Origin: an uncultured Flavobacteriaceae bacterium
GTDB lineage: Bacteria > Bacteroidota > Bacteroidia > Flavobacteriales > Flavobacteriaceae
Direction: 5' to 3'
DNA: 64,000 nt
Assembly: GCA_937136455.1 (NCBI GenBank)
Contig: CAKZOO010000066.1
Span: 92,517 to 156,516, forward strand
The position numbers and the translations under genes were made by a program. How positions within the stretch are numbered: position 1 is the first letter of the stretch; every line of letters starts with the position of its first letter. Below the pieces are notes generated by a model that had not been told where the DNA came from, made no database searches, and saw only the letters and a list, made by a program, of their open reading frames with translations. Shown here one piece after another: positions 35,230-44,319 of this stretch.

Positions 35230-37257
35230 CTATCCTTCAGTTTGAGGACTGTTCTCTTGATCTACCTCCTCGCTAGTTGTTTCAGTGATTTCAGTTTCAG
35301 TCGCTTCAGTTTTATTTTCAGCTTTAATTTCCTCTACAGTTTTAGGTGCTTCAAAAGGCCTTTTACCAAAAATTTCTTCTAAATCGTCCTTAAATATAAC
35401 TTCTTTTTCCAATAATCGTTTCGCTAGAAGGCTTAATTTGTCCTTTTTCGCTTCGATAAGTTCGATCGCTCTTTGATATTGAGACTCGATTAGTTTAGAG
35501 ATTTCTTGATCAATTAACTGAGCTGTTTCTTCACTGTAAGGTTTAGTGAAGCCATAGGCGTCTTGACCTGATGAATCGTAATAGGTTATGTTTCCAAGCT
35601 TGTCGTTTAGTCCGTAAACTGAGACCATCGCTCTTGCTTGTTTAGTGACTTTTTCTAAGTCGCTTAAAGCTCCTGTTGAGATCTTGTCAAAAATCACTTT
35701 TTCAGCTGCACGACCTCCAAGAGTAGCACACATTTCATCGAGCATTTGCTCGGTTCTTACAATTTGTCGTTCTTCAGGCAAGTACCATGCCGCACCTAGG
35801 GAGCGTCCTCTGGGAACGATCGTTACTTTTACAAGTGGTGCAGCGTGTTCTAAGAACCAACTTACCATAGCATGTCCTGCTTCGTGAAAGGCAATCGCCT
35901 CTTTTTCCGCAGGAGTTATGATTTTATTCTTCTTTTCAAGTCCACCGATGATACGATCTACGGCGTCTAAGAAGTCTTGTCTTCCAACTTTCTTTTTGTT
36001 TTTTCGAGCAGCAATCAAGGCTGCTTCGTTACAAATGTTTGCAATATCAGCACCAGAGAATCCAGGAGTTTGTCTTGCTAAAAAGTCAGTTTCGATACTG
36101 TCGTCAATCTTGATTGGCTTTAAATGAACTTCAAAGATCTCTTTGCGTTCGTTTAAATCAGGTAGATCCACATAGATTTGACGGTCAAAACGACCAGCTC
36201 TCATCAGGGCAGTATCCAAAACATCTGCACGGTTGGTTGCAGCTAATACAATCACATTCGTATTAGTTCCAAAACCATCCATTTCAGTCAGTAATTGGTT
36301 GAGCGTGTTTTCACGCTCATCGTTCGATCCGGTGATATTGTTTTTTCCTCTTGCTCTACCAATGGCATCAATCTCATCGATAAAGATGATGGCTGGAGAT
36401 TTGTCTTTAGCTTGTTTGAACAAATCACGTACTCTAGAAGCACCAACTCCTACAAACATTTCAACAAAATCAGAACCAGATAATGAAAAGAAAGGCACCT
36501 TAGCTTCACCTGCTACAGCCTTTGCTAAGAGTGTTTTACCAGTTCCAGGAGGGCCTACTAATAATGCTCCTTTTGGGATTTTACCACCGAGAGAAGTGTA
36601 TTTTTTAGGATTTTTAAGGAATTCTACGATTTCTTCCACCTCTTCTTTGGCACCTTCTAAACCGGCAACATCTTTAAACGATGTTCTGGTATCCGTCTTT
36701 TCGTCAAAGAGTTTTGCCTTTGATTTACCAATATTGAAGATTTGACCGCCACCGCCGCCACCGCCGCCAGCCATACGTCTCATGATAAAGATCCACACGA
36801 CAATCAATAAGGCAAAAGGCAATATGGTAAGAATTAGGTCTCCAAATACATTGGATTCCACCTCAAAAGTTACCTCAGTTTCTAAATTGTTTTCTTGAAT
36901 GACTTCATTGATAGCGTTTTCAAAGTTTTGTAAATCACCAAAATTCAATTCATATGCAGGAGTGAGGTTAGATGGTACAAATACAGAACCATCTCTTCCT
37001 TTGGAGTGAATTTCTTTTTCAAAAGCCTCTTCATTTAAGTAGACTTTTGCTTGTTTAATATTGCTTACAATAACAACTTTAGAGACATCTCCATCTTTCA
37101 AAAAACGTTGTAACTCGTATGTTGAAGTCTTTTGAACGTTAGAAAATGCATCGTTTCCAAATATTTGTAATCCCAATAGACCAACTACAACAATAGTATA
37201 GATCCACCAAATATTAAATTTTGGTTTTTTATTAATAGGTTTTTTATTAGTGCTCAT
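35230..37257 (-). CDS. ftsH: ATP-dependent zinc metalloprotease FtsH
   Basis: A 675-residue membrane AAA+ protease for quality control of membrane and some soluble proteins. It has membrane helices at about 16-33 and 140-160 flanking a periplasmic domain. An eight-Gly linker (164-171) precedes Walker A GPPGTGKT (235-242), Walker B FIDEIDA, SRH GRFDRQ and the protease motif HEAGH (458-462). The C-terminus is acidic and probably disordered. It follows rsfS by 16 bases. Confidence 0.97.
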   Translation of the reverse strand: MSTNKKPINKKPKFNIWWIYTIVVVGLLGLQIFGNDAFSNVQKTSTYELQRFLKDGDVSKVVIVSNIKQAKVYLNEEAFEKEIHSKGRDGSVFVPSNLTPAYELNFGDLQNFENAINEVIQENNLETEVTFEVESNVFGDLILTILPFALLIVVWIFIMRRMAGGGGGGGGQIFNIGKSKAKLFDEKTDTRTSFKDVAGLEGAKEEVEEIVEFLKNPKKYTSLGGKIPKGALLVGPPGTGKTLLAKAVAGEAKVPFFSLSGSDFVEMFVGVGASRVRDLFKQAKDKSPAIIFIDEIDAIGRARGKNNITGSNDERENTLNQLLTEMDGFGTNTNVIVLAATNRADVLDTALMRAGRFDRQIYVDLPDLNERKEIFEVHLKPIKIDDSIETDFLARQTPGFSGADIANICNEAALIAARKNKKKVGRQDFLDAVDRIIGGLEKKNKIITPAEKEAIAFHEAGHAMVSWFLEHAAPLVKVTIVPRGRSLGAAWYLPEERQIVRTEQMLDEMCATLGGRAAEKVIFDKISTGALSDLEKVTKQARAMVSVYGLNDKLGNITYYDSSGQDAYGFTKPYSEETAQLIDQEISKLIESQYQRAIELIEAKKDKLSLLAKRLLEKEVIFKDDLEEIFGKRPFEAPKTVEEIKAENKTEATETEITETTSEEVDQENSPQTEG

Positions 37258-37273
37258 AGATGTTTTTTAAAGA

Positions 37274-37642
37274 TTAAGCCTGACTTATGTGTGTGACTTT
37301 TGCGTCCCCCCATAGGCTTTCGATATCGTAGTACTCTCTGGTTGCTTTTTGAAAAACGTGTACGACTACATTGACGTAATCTAAGAGTACCCATTCTCCG
37401 TTTTCAGAACCTTCAACGTGCCAGGGCTTATCTTTAAGGGTTTTGCTTACGATTTTTTGTATAGAGTTAACAATGGCGTTTACATGAGTGTTAGAGGTAC
37501 CATTGCAGATAATAAAATAGTCACAAACAGTATTTTCAATCCCTCTTAAATCTAGGAGATTAATCTCCAATCCTTTAACTTCTTCAATACCTGAGATGAT
37601 TGTTGTTATTAAATCATCAATCTTGATTTTTCCTTTTTGCAT
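37274..37642 (-). CDS. rsfS: Ribosome silencing factor
   Basis: A 122-residue RsfS/YbeB protein that binds ribosomal protein uL14 and blocks subunit joining in starvation. Typical segments are DLRGIENTVCDYFIICNGTSNTH (about 25), HVEGSENGEWVLLDYVNVVVHVF and YYDIESLWGDAK. It is the first gene of rsfS-ftsH-LUD-cdsA-psd and divergent from birA, a common flavobacterial arrangement. Confidence 0.95.
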   Translation of the reverse strand: MQKGKIKIDDLITTIISGIEEVKGLEINLLDLRGIENTVCDYFIICNGTSNTHVNAIVNSIQKIVSKTLKDKPWHVEGSENGEWVLLDYVNVVVHVFQKATREYYDIESLWGDAKVTHISQA

Positions 37643-37661
37643 TAAAAAATTTTAATTTTTA

Positions 37662-37669
37662 CAAAGTTA
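37662..37669 (-). promoter_or_regulatory. Putative -7 element for the rsfS-ftsH operon
   Basis: TAACTTTG on the minus strand, 19 bases before the rsfS ATG. Confidence 0.45.
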
Positions 37670-37726
37670 TTATTTTTTCACGTACTTAGCTACCCAATTT
37701 AACATAAGATTAAAGCTATTTGAGCA

Positions 37727-38467
37727 TTGAAAGCGAAAGAAATCTATATCTCAGAAACTCCATCGACCAATACGCTCGTCAAATCGTATCTACAAGAAGG
37801 AGTTTTAAAGGATTTTACCTTAGTAGTTACTGATCATCAAACTCAGGGTAGAGGACAAATGGGATCCAATTGGATCTCTGAAAAGGACAAAAATATAGCC
37901 TGTAGTCTCTACAAAGAGTTCAAGGGAGTGTCAATCGAACGTCAATTTATTATCAGTATGATTGTTTCCCTTTCTCTTATCGAAGCCTTTGAAGAATTGA
38001 AGGTTCCTCAAATCGCAGTCAAATGGCCTAATGATATCTACTCGGGAACTAAGAAAATAGCAGGAGTCCTTATTGAAACAACTATGAGTGGAAAAGAGAT
38101 TTCATCTGCAATTATCGGTATTGGTATCAATGTCAATCAAACAAATTTCAAAGAACTGCCTCTAGCCAGTTCCCTGATTAAGATACTAGGAAAACCTACG
38201 GATCGATCCTTTATAATGCATTTAATACTAGAAAAATTTACCAAGTGGTACCATCAATTGGATAAGGGATATGATTTTGTGAAATCAGCTTACGAATCCA
38301 GATTATACCGCAAAGACAAGGTGTCTCTTTTTAAAGGTGATTCCATAGGAGTTGCTAATGGAATCATCAAAGGAATCAATCAAAAGGGTCAACTTCTAAT
38401 TGATGTTGAAAATAAAGGAGTCGTAAACTTTAATCTTAAAGAAGTTCAACTTCTCAGCTCAAATTAG
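37727..38467 (+). CDS. birA: Biotin-[acetyl-CoA-carboxylase] ligase
   Basis: A 246-residue monofunctional biotin protein ligase without the N-terminal DNA-binding domain of E. coli BirA. Motifs are SETPSTNTLVKS, the biotinoyl-AMP loop GRGQMGSNW (about 46) and AVKWPNDIYSG (about 100). The start appears to be TTG at 37727, because no in-frame ATG occurs before the essential STN motif. Its substrate includes the biotin domain of the pyruvate carboxylase encoded at 44-48 kb. The 3' end overlaps the convergent SRPBCC gene by 14 bases. Confidence 0.92.
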   Translation: MKAKEIYISETPSTNTLVKSYLQEGVLKDFTLVVTDHQTQGRGQMGSNWISEKDKNIACSLYKEFKGVSIERQFIISMIVSLSLIEAFEELKVPQIAVKWPNDIYSGTKKIAGVLIETTMSGKEISSAIIGIGINVNQTNFKELPLASSLIKILGKPTDRSFIMHLILEKFTKWYHQLDKGYDFVKSAYESRLYRKDKVSLFKGDSIGVANGIIKGINQKGQLLIDVENKGVVNFNLKEVQLLSSN

Positions 38468-38852
38468 ACTGTAATTGCTCGATTAAACTATTTAAGAATT
38501 TGCTTAATGGAGCTTTTACCATCATGGCCATCATGGCGTTAAATTCACCTTCAAAATGCAATTGAACTTCGGTGTTGGAATCTGAGATTTCATCGATCAC
38601 CGCTTTTAGTTTAAAAGGCAGTTTATCTGAAGCTGCACCCAATACAAGTTCTGAATAGGGAGTTTGCTCTTTTTTTTCGAGCACAATTTCTGGCATTCCC
38701 TTAAGTGCAAACAAAAATCGATTTTCATTGAGTAGTTCGAACTTATCGGTATTCTCAGGCATGAGTTTTTCAAAGTTCTCTAGATTAGAGATATATTCAA
38801 AAACTTCTTGACCTGATTTATTAAGTGATACTTTAGGGCTTTCTAAATTCAT
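38454..38852 (-). CDS. SRPBCC (START-like) fold protein
   Basis: A 132-residue cytoplasmic protein with a START/polyketide-cyclase-like pattern: an N-terminal strand, a helix (VFEYISNLENFEKLMPE), alternating strands and a long C-terminal helix. The ligand is unknown. It directly follows pyrE (no gap), so it is cotranscribed with pyrimidine synthesis, as seen in other Flavobacteriia. Confidence 0.8.
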   Translation of the reverse strand: MNLESPKVSLNKSGQEVFEYISNLENFEKLMPENTDKFELLNENRFLFALKGMPEIVLEKKEQTPYSELVLGAASDKLPFKLKAVIDEISDSNTEVQLHFEGEFNAMMAMMVKAPLSKFLNSLIEQLQSNLS

Positions 38853-39494
38853 TTATTGATTCCAAGTACTAGGACTTAGCCTCCATTGTTTAAGGGTTTG
38901 TAAATGATCAGAATCGATGTATTTTGATGTGATTGCTTGCTCGATGAGATGATCGTAATCACTCAAGGTGTGTAGCGAGAGATTTTGTTCTTTAAAGTTC
39001 TCATCAGCAGCACTAAATCCATAGGTGAAGATGGCAATCATTCCTAGTAGCTGTGCATTAGAGTCCCTAAGAGCTTCAGCCGCTTTAAGTGAACTTTTTC
39101 CAGTCGAGATCAAATCTTCAACGATGACAACTTTTTTATTGTCGTCGAGTTGGCCTTCTATTTGATTTTTTCTTCCATGCGATTTTGCTTCAGGTCGAAC
39201 ATAGACAAAAGGTAAATCCAAATATTGAGCAACGAGCATACCAATACCGATGGCTCCAGTAGCGACACCAGCGATGACTTCAACCTGTGGATAAAGTTCT
39301 TTGATTTGCTGTGCCATCGATTTAGAGAGCTGATTTCTAACAGATGGATGTGAAAGTACTATTCTATTGTCACAATAGATAGGAGATTTCCAGCCAGAAG
39401 CCCAAGTAAATGGATTTTCAGGTTTCAATTTAATTGCATTAATTTGCACTAAGAGCTCGGCTGTTTTTGCTGCGGTTTCTTTACTTAAAATCAT
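38853..39494 (-). CDS. pyrE: Orotate phosphoribosyltransferase
   Basis: A 213-residue enzyme converting orotate and PRPP to OMP in pyrimidine synthesis. It has the PRPP-binding motif VVIVEDLISTGKS, the loop SHGRKNQIEG and SGWKSPIYCDNR near the N-terminus. The start is the ATG at 39494 (MILSKETA); the frame stays open for 49 codons upstream, but that part is antisense to the Nudix gene and has no homology. The start codon is only seven bases from the divergent Nudix start. Confidence 0.95.
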   Translation of the reverse strand: MILSKETAAKTAELLVQINAIKLKPENPFTWASGWKSPIYCDNRIVLSHPSVRNQLSKSMAQQIKELYPQVEVIAGVATGAIGIGMLVAQYLDLPFVYVRPEAKSHGRKNQIEGQLDDNKKVVIVEDLISTGKSSLKAAEALRDSNAQLLGMIAIFTYGFSAADENFKEQNLSLHTLSDYDHLIEQAITSKYIDSDHLQTLKQWRLSPSTWNQ

Positions 39495-39498
39495 AGTG

Positions 39499-39506
39499 CA
39501 AATGTA
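39499..39506 (-). promoter_or_regulatory. -7 element for pyrE overlapping the Nudix start codon
   Basis: TACATTTG on the minus strand, then CACT, then the pyrE ATG. Its complement contains the ATG (39502-39504) of the divergent Nudix gene. Leaderless pyrE transcription is predicted. Confidence 0.6.
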
Positions 39507-40089
39507 TAAAGTTTTTGTCAATGAATCTCCATTGATTCTTACAAATAAACTATCTGAAATAGGATCGAACTCATATTTTCCTTTAAATAAGGAATCGATA
39601 TTAGAGGCTGTTAAAAAACTTCGTAAAAACAAATTAGACAAAGCGTTTATATATCACCCAAATCACGAGGAATTGCTCAACAAATTTTCTAAGATTATCA
39701 AAAAAGAAATGGCTGCAGGGGGCGTGGTTACAAATAAAAAGGGGAAAGTCTTATTTATTTTTAGAAATGAAAAGTGGGATTTGCCTAAAGGTAAGTTAGA
39801 TCCAGGTGAATCTATCGAGGCTTGTGCGTTAAGAGAGGTGGAAGAGGAGACTGGTGTTAAAGATTTAATCTTGGAAAACTCCTTACAAACAACCTATCAC
39901 ATTTTTAAACGCGATGACAAATACCGACTTAAAGAAGTGCATTGGTTTGCTATGAGAACAGACTACGAGGGACCCTTAGTTGGACAGGTCGAAGAGGGAA
40001 TTGAAAAAGTGAAGTGGAAAGGTCCTAATAAAATTAAAAAAGCACTAGAGAACTCTTATACAAACATTAGATTACTCTTTGAGGAATAA
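39502..40089 (+). CDS. Nudix hydrolase domain protein
   Basis: A 195-residue protein with an N-terminal region of about 70 residues of unknown role and a Nudix domain (about 72-190). The Nudix box is visible from GKLDPGE through REVEEETG, with the DLPKGK strand before it. It hydrolyses a nucleoside diphosphate derivative; the substrate is unknown. The ATG at 39502 is preferred to the GTG two codons upstream. No promoter is evident in the seven-base gap, so any promoter must lie inside pyrE. Confidence 0.9.
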   Translation: MYKVFVNESPLILTNKLSEIGSNSYFPLNKESILEAVKKLRKNKLDKAFIYHPNHEELLNKFSKIIKKEMAAGGVVTNKKGKVLFIFRNEKWDLPKGKLDPGESIEACALREVEEETGVKDLILENSLQTTYHIFKRDDKYRLKEVHWFAMRTDYEGPLVGQVEEGIEKVKWKGPNKIKKALENSYTNIRLLFEE

Positions 40090-40102
40090 AACAATAGGAT
40101 TT

Positions 40103-40573
40103 TTATTGTGCCTTTAATTTCAAGACAGCTTCAGGAACTAACTTGGAGATATCACCATTGTATTTAGCAATTTCTCTAACAATAGAAGAACTTATGAACG
40201 ATTTTCCTGATGTAGTCAATAAGAACACCGTATCGATATCGCTCAATGCTCTATTGGTATTAGCAATTGCTTTTTCAAATTCAAAGTCAGCAGGATTTCT
40301 AAGACCTCTAACCAAATAACTAGCATTAACAGATTTGCAAAAATCTACTGTTAATCCACTGTAGGAGGTTACTTCAATCTTAGTTTCACCCTCAAAAGTC
40401 CTTTCAATCGCAGTAATTCGATCATCTAAGGAATACATCGATTTTTTTTCAGAGTTGACACCAATGGCGATAATTAGTTTTTCAAATAATGGAAGTGCTC
40501 TCTGTATAATGTCTACATGACCAAGAGTGAGTGGATCAAAAGATCCCGGAAAGACTGCAGTATTCGAACTCAT
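40103..40573 (-). CDS. coaD: Phosphopantetheine adenylyltransferase
   Basis: A 156-residue nucleotidyltransferase of coenzyme A synthesis. It has the GSFDPLTLGH motif at the N-terminus (T/HxGH), VRGLRNPADFEFE (about 85) and ISSSIVREIA (about 126). Normal length. It lies 15 bases after ddl and has its own near-consensus -7 element in that gap. Confidence 0.96.
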   Translation of the reverse strand: MSSNTAVFPGSFDPLTLGHVDIIQRALPLFEKLIIAIGVNSEKKSMYSLDDRITAIERTFEGETKIEVTSYSGLTVDFCKSVNASYLVRGLRNPADFEFEKAIANTNRALSDIDTVFLLTTSGKSFISSSIVREIAKYNGDISKLVPEAVLKLKAQ

Positions 40574-40577
40574 AGTG

Positions 40578-40585
40578 TAAATATA
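40578..40585 (-). promoter_or_regulatory. Near-consensus -7 element four bases before coaD
   Basis: TATATTTA (one mismatch) on the minus strand, then CACT, then ATG. The CACTATG sequence after the element is identical to that at pyrE. Confidence 0.4.
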
Positions 40586-40588
40586 CGA

Positions 40589-41560
40589 TTAGTGTAATTC
40601 ATTTTCAATTGCAGAGCTAAAAAGTTGACTAAGAGAAATGCCTTCTTCTCTAGCTTGCATGGGTAATAAGCTCTCAGATGTCATTCCTGGAGTAGTGTTG
40701 ACTTCCAGTAAGTAAGGCTCATCTCCTTGAAATATAAATTCAGACCTACTAAAACCTTTCAGTTTTAATACATCGTAAATTTTCTTGGCTGTAGCTCTTA
40801 GATTTTTTAGTTGGGCATCACTGATGCGTGCAGGGGTAATCTCATGTGATTTACCCTCGTATTTAGCAGCATAGTCAAAAAAATCATTTTCAGTGGTTAT
40901 TTCTGTTGCTGGCAATACTTTGGTTTCTCCTTGGTAGGTTATGACTCCGATCGAGACTTCAATTCCGTCCAAATGGGATTCAATGATAATTTCATCGTCC
41001 TCTTTAAATGAAGATTCGATCGCTTTTGGAAGCTCATCTTCTTTATAAACTTTTGAAATTCCAAAGCTAGAACCTGATTTGTTTGCTTTTACAAAACAAG
41101 GAAGCCCTACCTTTTCTACAATTGCTTTGGTGTCGATATGGTCCCCTTTATTGAGGTAATAGGATGCTGCAGATTGAATACCATAAGGCTTTAAGACACT
41201 CAACAAATCTCTTTTGTTATATGTCAGTGCTGATTGGTAAAAATCACAAGCTGTTTGAGGCAAACCGATGAGTTTAAAATAAGCTTGCATCAACCCATCT
41301 TCACCAGGTGATCCGTGAATTGCATTAAAGACACAATCAAATGTAATTTTTGTGCCCTTGAGTTCTATTGAGAAATCAGATTTATTTACCTCGTATTTTT
41401 CCTTGTTTTCATCCTCGTGATACCAAGAATCCTTGGTGATGATAATTTTATAAGGATGGTATTTTTTAGGGTCTAAATGTTCCATAACAACTGAACCACT
41501 AATCATCGATATACCGTACTCGGAGGTAAATCCTCCCATAATCACAGCGATATTTTTCAT
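40589..41560 (-). CDS. ddl: D-alanine-D-alanine ligase
   Basis: A 323-residue ATP-grasp enzyme making the D-Ala-D-Ala dipeptide for peptidoglycan. The N-terminal MGGFTSEYGISMISG, HGSPGEDGLMQAY, the ATP-grasp segment CFVKANKSGSSFGI and the terminal metal-binding YLLEVNTTPGMT are visible. It is located between coaD and the divergent PASTA gene. Confidence 0.96.
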   Translation of the reverse strand: MKNIAVIMGGFTSEYGISMISGSVVMEHLDPKKYHPYKIIITKDSWYHEDENKEKYEVNKSDFSIELKGTKITFDCVFNAIHGSPGEDGLMQAYFKLIGLPQTACDFYQSALTYNKRDLLSVLKPYGIQSAASYYLNKGDHIDTKAIVEKVGLPCFVKANKSGSSFGISKVYKEDELPKAIESSFKEDDEIIIESHLDGIEVSIGVITYQGETKVLPATEITTENDFFDYAAKYEGKSHEITPARISDAQLKNLRATAKKIYDVLKLKGFSRSEFIFQGDEPYLLEVNTTPGMTSESLLPMQAREEGISLSQLFSSAIENELH

Positions 41561-41582
41561 AAGTCTTCTTAAACTAGTATAT

Positions 41583-41590
41583 CAAAGATA
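41583..41590 (-). promoter_or_regulatory. Putative -7 element for ddl
   Basis: TATCTTTG on the minus strand, 22 bases before the ddl ATG. Confidence 0.5.
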
Positions 41591-41652
41591 AGCAAGCTTT
41601 TGTAATTCTACTAGTTCTCGATGATTTGAGTTCATTACAATGAACTTATTGT

Positions 41653-41660
41653 TATATTTG
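41653..41660 (+). promoter_or_regulatory. -7 element four bases before the PASTA gene
   Basis: TATATTTG, then CCCC, then the ATG at 41665. A TTG at 41626-41628 is 24 bases upstream. Predicts a leaderless mRNA. Confidence 0.6.
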
Positions 41661-41664
41661 CCCC

Positions 41665-42258
41665 ATGGGAACATTTAAAGATTTTCTTAAGAGCAAAGTG
41701 TTTTTTAAACAGTTATTTGGAGCTCTAGTGATTAGTGTGGTAGCAGTGTTGCTGTTGATGCAAATTTTGCGAATGATTACCAGGCATGACAAGAGTATTA
41801 CTGTACCAAATCTGATAGGTATGGAACTTGATGAAGCCTCGGATTTAATCGCTGATCAAAAGCTCAGTATGAAAGTGATGGATTCTTCGAAATACGATCC
41901 CAACTATCCAAAATATGCCATATTGGATCAGTCGCCAAAGGCACTAAAAGAAGTAAAAGCCAAAAGAAAAATTTACGTAAGTATCAATCCATCTGGATAT
42001 GCATCGGTTTCCATACCTGATATTATTCAAATCACCAAACGAAATGCCATTTCAAAACTCAATGCGGTAGGACTTCAGATCGATACCATAACCTATATTC
42101 CAGCTCTTGGAAAAGATATGGTTTATGGTATTAAATTTAAGGGAGACTCCATAGCTGTTGGAGCACAGCTTCCTAGAATGTCAAAAATTGAATTGATTTG
42201 TGGTGATGGAACTAGAATCAAGGTTGAAGATTTAGATGAATTAGAAGAGGAGTTATAA
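41665..42258 (+). CDS. PASTA domain membrane protein
   Basis: A 197-residue protein with one N-terminal membrane helix (about 20-38) and a periplasmic part with two clear PASTA repeats (VPNLIGMELDEASDLIADQ, then IPDIIQITKRNAISKLNAVG) and a degenerate third. PASTA domains bind peptidoglycan or beta-lactams in other proteins; no kinase or transpeptidase domain is present. It lies next to ddl, which fits a cell-wall theme. Its TAA overlaps the ATG of the pseudouridine synthase gene by one base. Confidence 0.9.
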   Translation: MGTFKDFLKSKVFFKQLFGALVISVVAVLLLMQILRMITRHDKSITVPNLIGMELDEASDLIADQKLSMKVMDSSKYDPNYPKYAILDQSPKALKEVKAKRKIYVSINPSGYASVSIPDIIQITKRNAISKLNAVGLQIDTITYIPALGKDMVYGIKFKGDSIAVGAQLPRMSKIELICGDGTRIKVEDLDELEEEL

Positions 42259-43280
42259 TGGAGCAACAAGGACCTGATTTAGACGATTTACACGAACACT
42301 ATAATTTTACAGCCTCGAAAGGACAAGAACCTCTTAGAGTAGATAAATTTTTGATGAATTTTATTGAACACGCAACGCGTAATAAAATTCAACAAGCGGC
42401 CAAGGATGGTTGTATCTGGGTAAATGATCAGCCAGTAAAATCAAATTACAAGGTCAAAGCAAATGATCAAGTACGTGTGATGCTTTCACATCCACCACAT
42501 GAATCCCTTTTAGTAGCAGAAGCTATTCCTCTTGAAATCGTCTATGAAGACCAGGAGCTCATGGTGGTCAATAAACCTGCTGGAATGGTAGTGCATCCTG
42601 GTCACGGTAATTACTCTGGGACACTTATAAATGGATTGTTACACCATATCGAAGGCTTGCCTTTAAATTCAGATGAACGCCCCGGCCTGGTTCATCGAAT
42701 TGACAAAGACACCTCAGGTTTATTAGTCGTTGCCAAAACAGAATACGCTATGGCTCATCTTTCGAAACAATTTGCGGATAAAACTTCGAAAAGAGAATAC
42801 ATCGCTTTGGTATGGGGATTGGTGGAGGAAGAAAGTGGTACCATTGAAGGTCATATCGGAAGACATTTAAAAAACAGATTGTTAATGGATGTTTTTGTAG
42901 ATGGTGCCTATGGTAAGGAAGCCATCACTCATTATAAAGTTTTAGAGCGATTGAGTTATGTTACTTTGGTGTCTTGCCAATTAGAAACGGGTAGAACCCA
43001 TCAGATTAGAGCACATTTTAAACACATAGGACATCCGTTGTTTAACGATGAGCGTTATGGTGGAGATCAGATTTTGAAAGGAACCACCTTTACAAAATAC
43101 AAACAGTTTGTAGACAATGCTTTTAAGATACTACCAAGACAGGCTTTACATGCCAAAACACTCGGTTTTGTTCATCCAAAAACAGGAGAATTTATGAGTT
43201 TTGACTCTGAAATTCCAGAAGATATGAAAGCTTGTATTGACAAGTGGAGGTCCTATGCTGCTAATTCCAGCTCTGTATAG
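42258..43280 (+). CDS. RluA-family 23S rRNA pseudouridine synthase (RluD-like)
   Basis: A 340-residue enzyme with an N-terminal S4 RNA-binding domain (about 23-85) and a pseudouridine synthase domain. The catalytic Asp is in HRIDKDTSGLL (about 145). Other family segments are VVNKPAGMVVHPGHG and ETGRTHQIRAH. It probably modifies large-subunit rRNA; RluD is the likeliest equivalent, but the site cannot be proved from sequence. Confidence 0.92.
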   Translation: MEQQGPDLDDLHEHYNFTASKGQEPLRVDKFLMNFIEHATRNKIQQAAKDGCIWVNDQPVKSNYKVKANDQVRVMLSHPPHESLLVAEAIPLEIVYEDQELMVVNKPAGMVVHPGHGNYSGTLINGLLHHIEGLPLNSDERPGLVHRIDKDTSGLLVVAKTEYAMAHLSKQFADKTSKREYIALVWGLVEEESGTIEGHIGRHLKNRLLMDVFVDGAYGKEAITHYKVLERLSYVTLVSCQLETGRTHQIRAHFKHIGHPLFNDERYGGDQILKGTTFTKYKQFVDNAFKILPRQALHAKTLGFVHPKTGEFMSFDSEIPEDMKACIDKWRSYAANSSSV

Positions 43281-43322
43281 AACGATTCTATGACGCCATA
43301 GAAAGATTCAGTGGTAATTGAT

Positions 43323-43352
43323 TTGATAGGCATTCTTTTGTTTCTATTTTTG
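43323..43352 (+). promoter_or_regulatory. Promoter of yaaA
   Basis: TTG at 43323-43325, a 19-base spacer and TATTTTTG at 43345-43352, a good match to the flavobacterial TTG-N(17-23)-TAnnTTTG promoter, 15 bases before the ATG. Confidence 0.65.
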
Positions 43353-43367
43353 ATTTAAATTATTGTT

Positions 43368-44129
43368 ATGAAAGTCATTATTTCTCCAGCTAAGTCACTC
43401 GATTTTGATACGAGTCTTCCAACAGAAGACTATTCGATGCCTTTATTTCTAGACAAGGCGAGTAATATAAACGAAGTATTAAAAAAGAAAACTCCAAAAC
43501 AAATATCAAAGCTCATGGGGATTTCTAACAATCTTGCTGAGCTCAACTGGGAGCGAAATCAAGCTTTTGAAAAGCCGTTTACACCCCAAAATGCAAGACC
43601 TGCAATTTTCACTTTTAGTGGTGATGTATACCAGGGTCTGGATGCTTTTAACCTGAATAAAAATCAATTGGATTACTTGCAAAAAACCACTTATATATTG
43701 TCAGGGCAATACGGTATGTTAAGACCTTTGGATTTGATGCAGGCATATCGATTAGAAATGGGTACGAGTTTGAGAATAGGAAGTTCTAAAAATTTATATG
43801 ACTATTGGAAAAAGAACTTGACAGCTTTTTTAGAAACTCAATTTTCAAATGAAGATATACTTGTAAATCTAGCTTCTAACGAATATTCTAAGGCAATAGA
43901 TTTAAAAAAATTAACTGCAAAGGTATACAGTCCAGTTTTTAAAGATTGGAAAAATGACCAATTAAAAGTCATTAGCTTCTTTGCGAAGAAAGCTAGAGGC
44001 ATGATGCTGCGTTATATGGCAGAAAATAATATTAACACAGCGGCAGATTTATTAGGATTCGATGCAGAGGGATATCACTATAGTGTAGAACATACCAAAA
44101 GTGAATTCGAGCCTGTATTTGTTCGATAG
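43368..44129 (+). CDS. yaaA: Peroxide stress protein YaaA
   Basis: A 253-residue DUF328/UPF0246 protein that lowers intracellular free iron and protects DNA in E. coli during peroxide stress. Family segments are IISPAKSLDFD, TFSGDVYQGLDA, YILSGQYGMLRPLD and NLASNEYSKAID. Full length, with its own promoter. The 190-base gap that follows is AT-rich and holds the pyc promoter; I see no other structure in it. Confidence 0.93.
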   Translation: MKVIISPAKSLDFDTSLPTEDYSMPLFLDKASNINEVLKKKTPKQISKLMGISNNLAELNWERNQAFEKPFTPQNARPAIFTFSGDVYQGLDAFNLNKNQLDYLQKTTYILSGQYGMLRPLDLMQAYRLEMGTSLRIGSSKNLYDYWKKNLTAFLETQFSNEDILVNLASNEYSKAIDLKKLTAKVYSPVFKDWKNDQLKVISFFAKKARGMMLRYMAENNINTAADLLGFDAEGYHYSVEHTKSEFEPVFVR

Positions 44130-44261
44130 CTGATTGTTTTAAAAATTACTTAAACTTTGCATTTGTTTTAAAAATATACTGAATGTTTGAAATATAACAA
44201 TATGTGATTTAAACAAATAATTTTAATATCCATCCCTCTAGTTAATTCTCTTGTTATGCCT

Positions 44262-44269
44262 TAAATTTG
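44262..44269 (+). promoter_or_regulatory. Putative -7 element for pyruvate carboxylase
   Basis: TAAATTTG, 50 bases before the GTG start. No TTG at the usual spacing is seen. Confidence 0.45.
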
Positions 44270-44319
44270 CAAATAAGAGAAAAATACGATAATTCGTTAA
44301 TTTAAAATCTATTTAGAAG

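Noticed and set aside
36233..36745. 170-codon open frame on the plus strand inside ftsH
   Set aside because: It is antisense to the AAA domain of ftsH, lacks recognisable domains and start signals, and its composition is that of a shadow frame.
39495..39641. 49-codon N-terminal extension of pyrE
   Set aside because: The extension has no match to orotate phosphoribosyltransferases, is antisense to the Nudix gene, and lies upstream of the predicted pyrE promoter.
40083..40102. Possible terminator between the Nudix gene and coaD
   Set aside because: Only A-T pairs in a very short gap (AATAAAA/TTTTATT); too weak to call a functional terminator.
43286..43303. Hairpin TTCTATG/CATAGAA after the pseudouridine synthase gene
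   Set aside because: A seven-bp stem is present but no T run follows on either strand, and no copies were noticed elsewhere, so neither terminator nor repeat family is supported.
44130..44319. 190-base AT-rich gap before pyc, examined for a biotin or other riboswitch
   Set aside because: Only a -7 element is recognisable; no conserved stem-loop or known riboswitch core could be seen.
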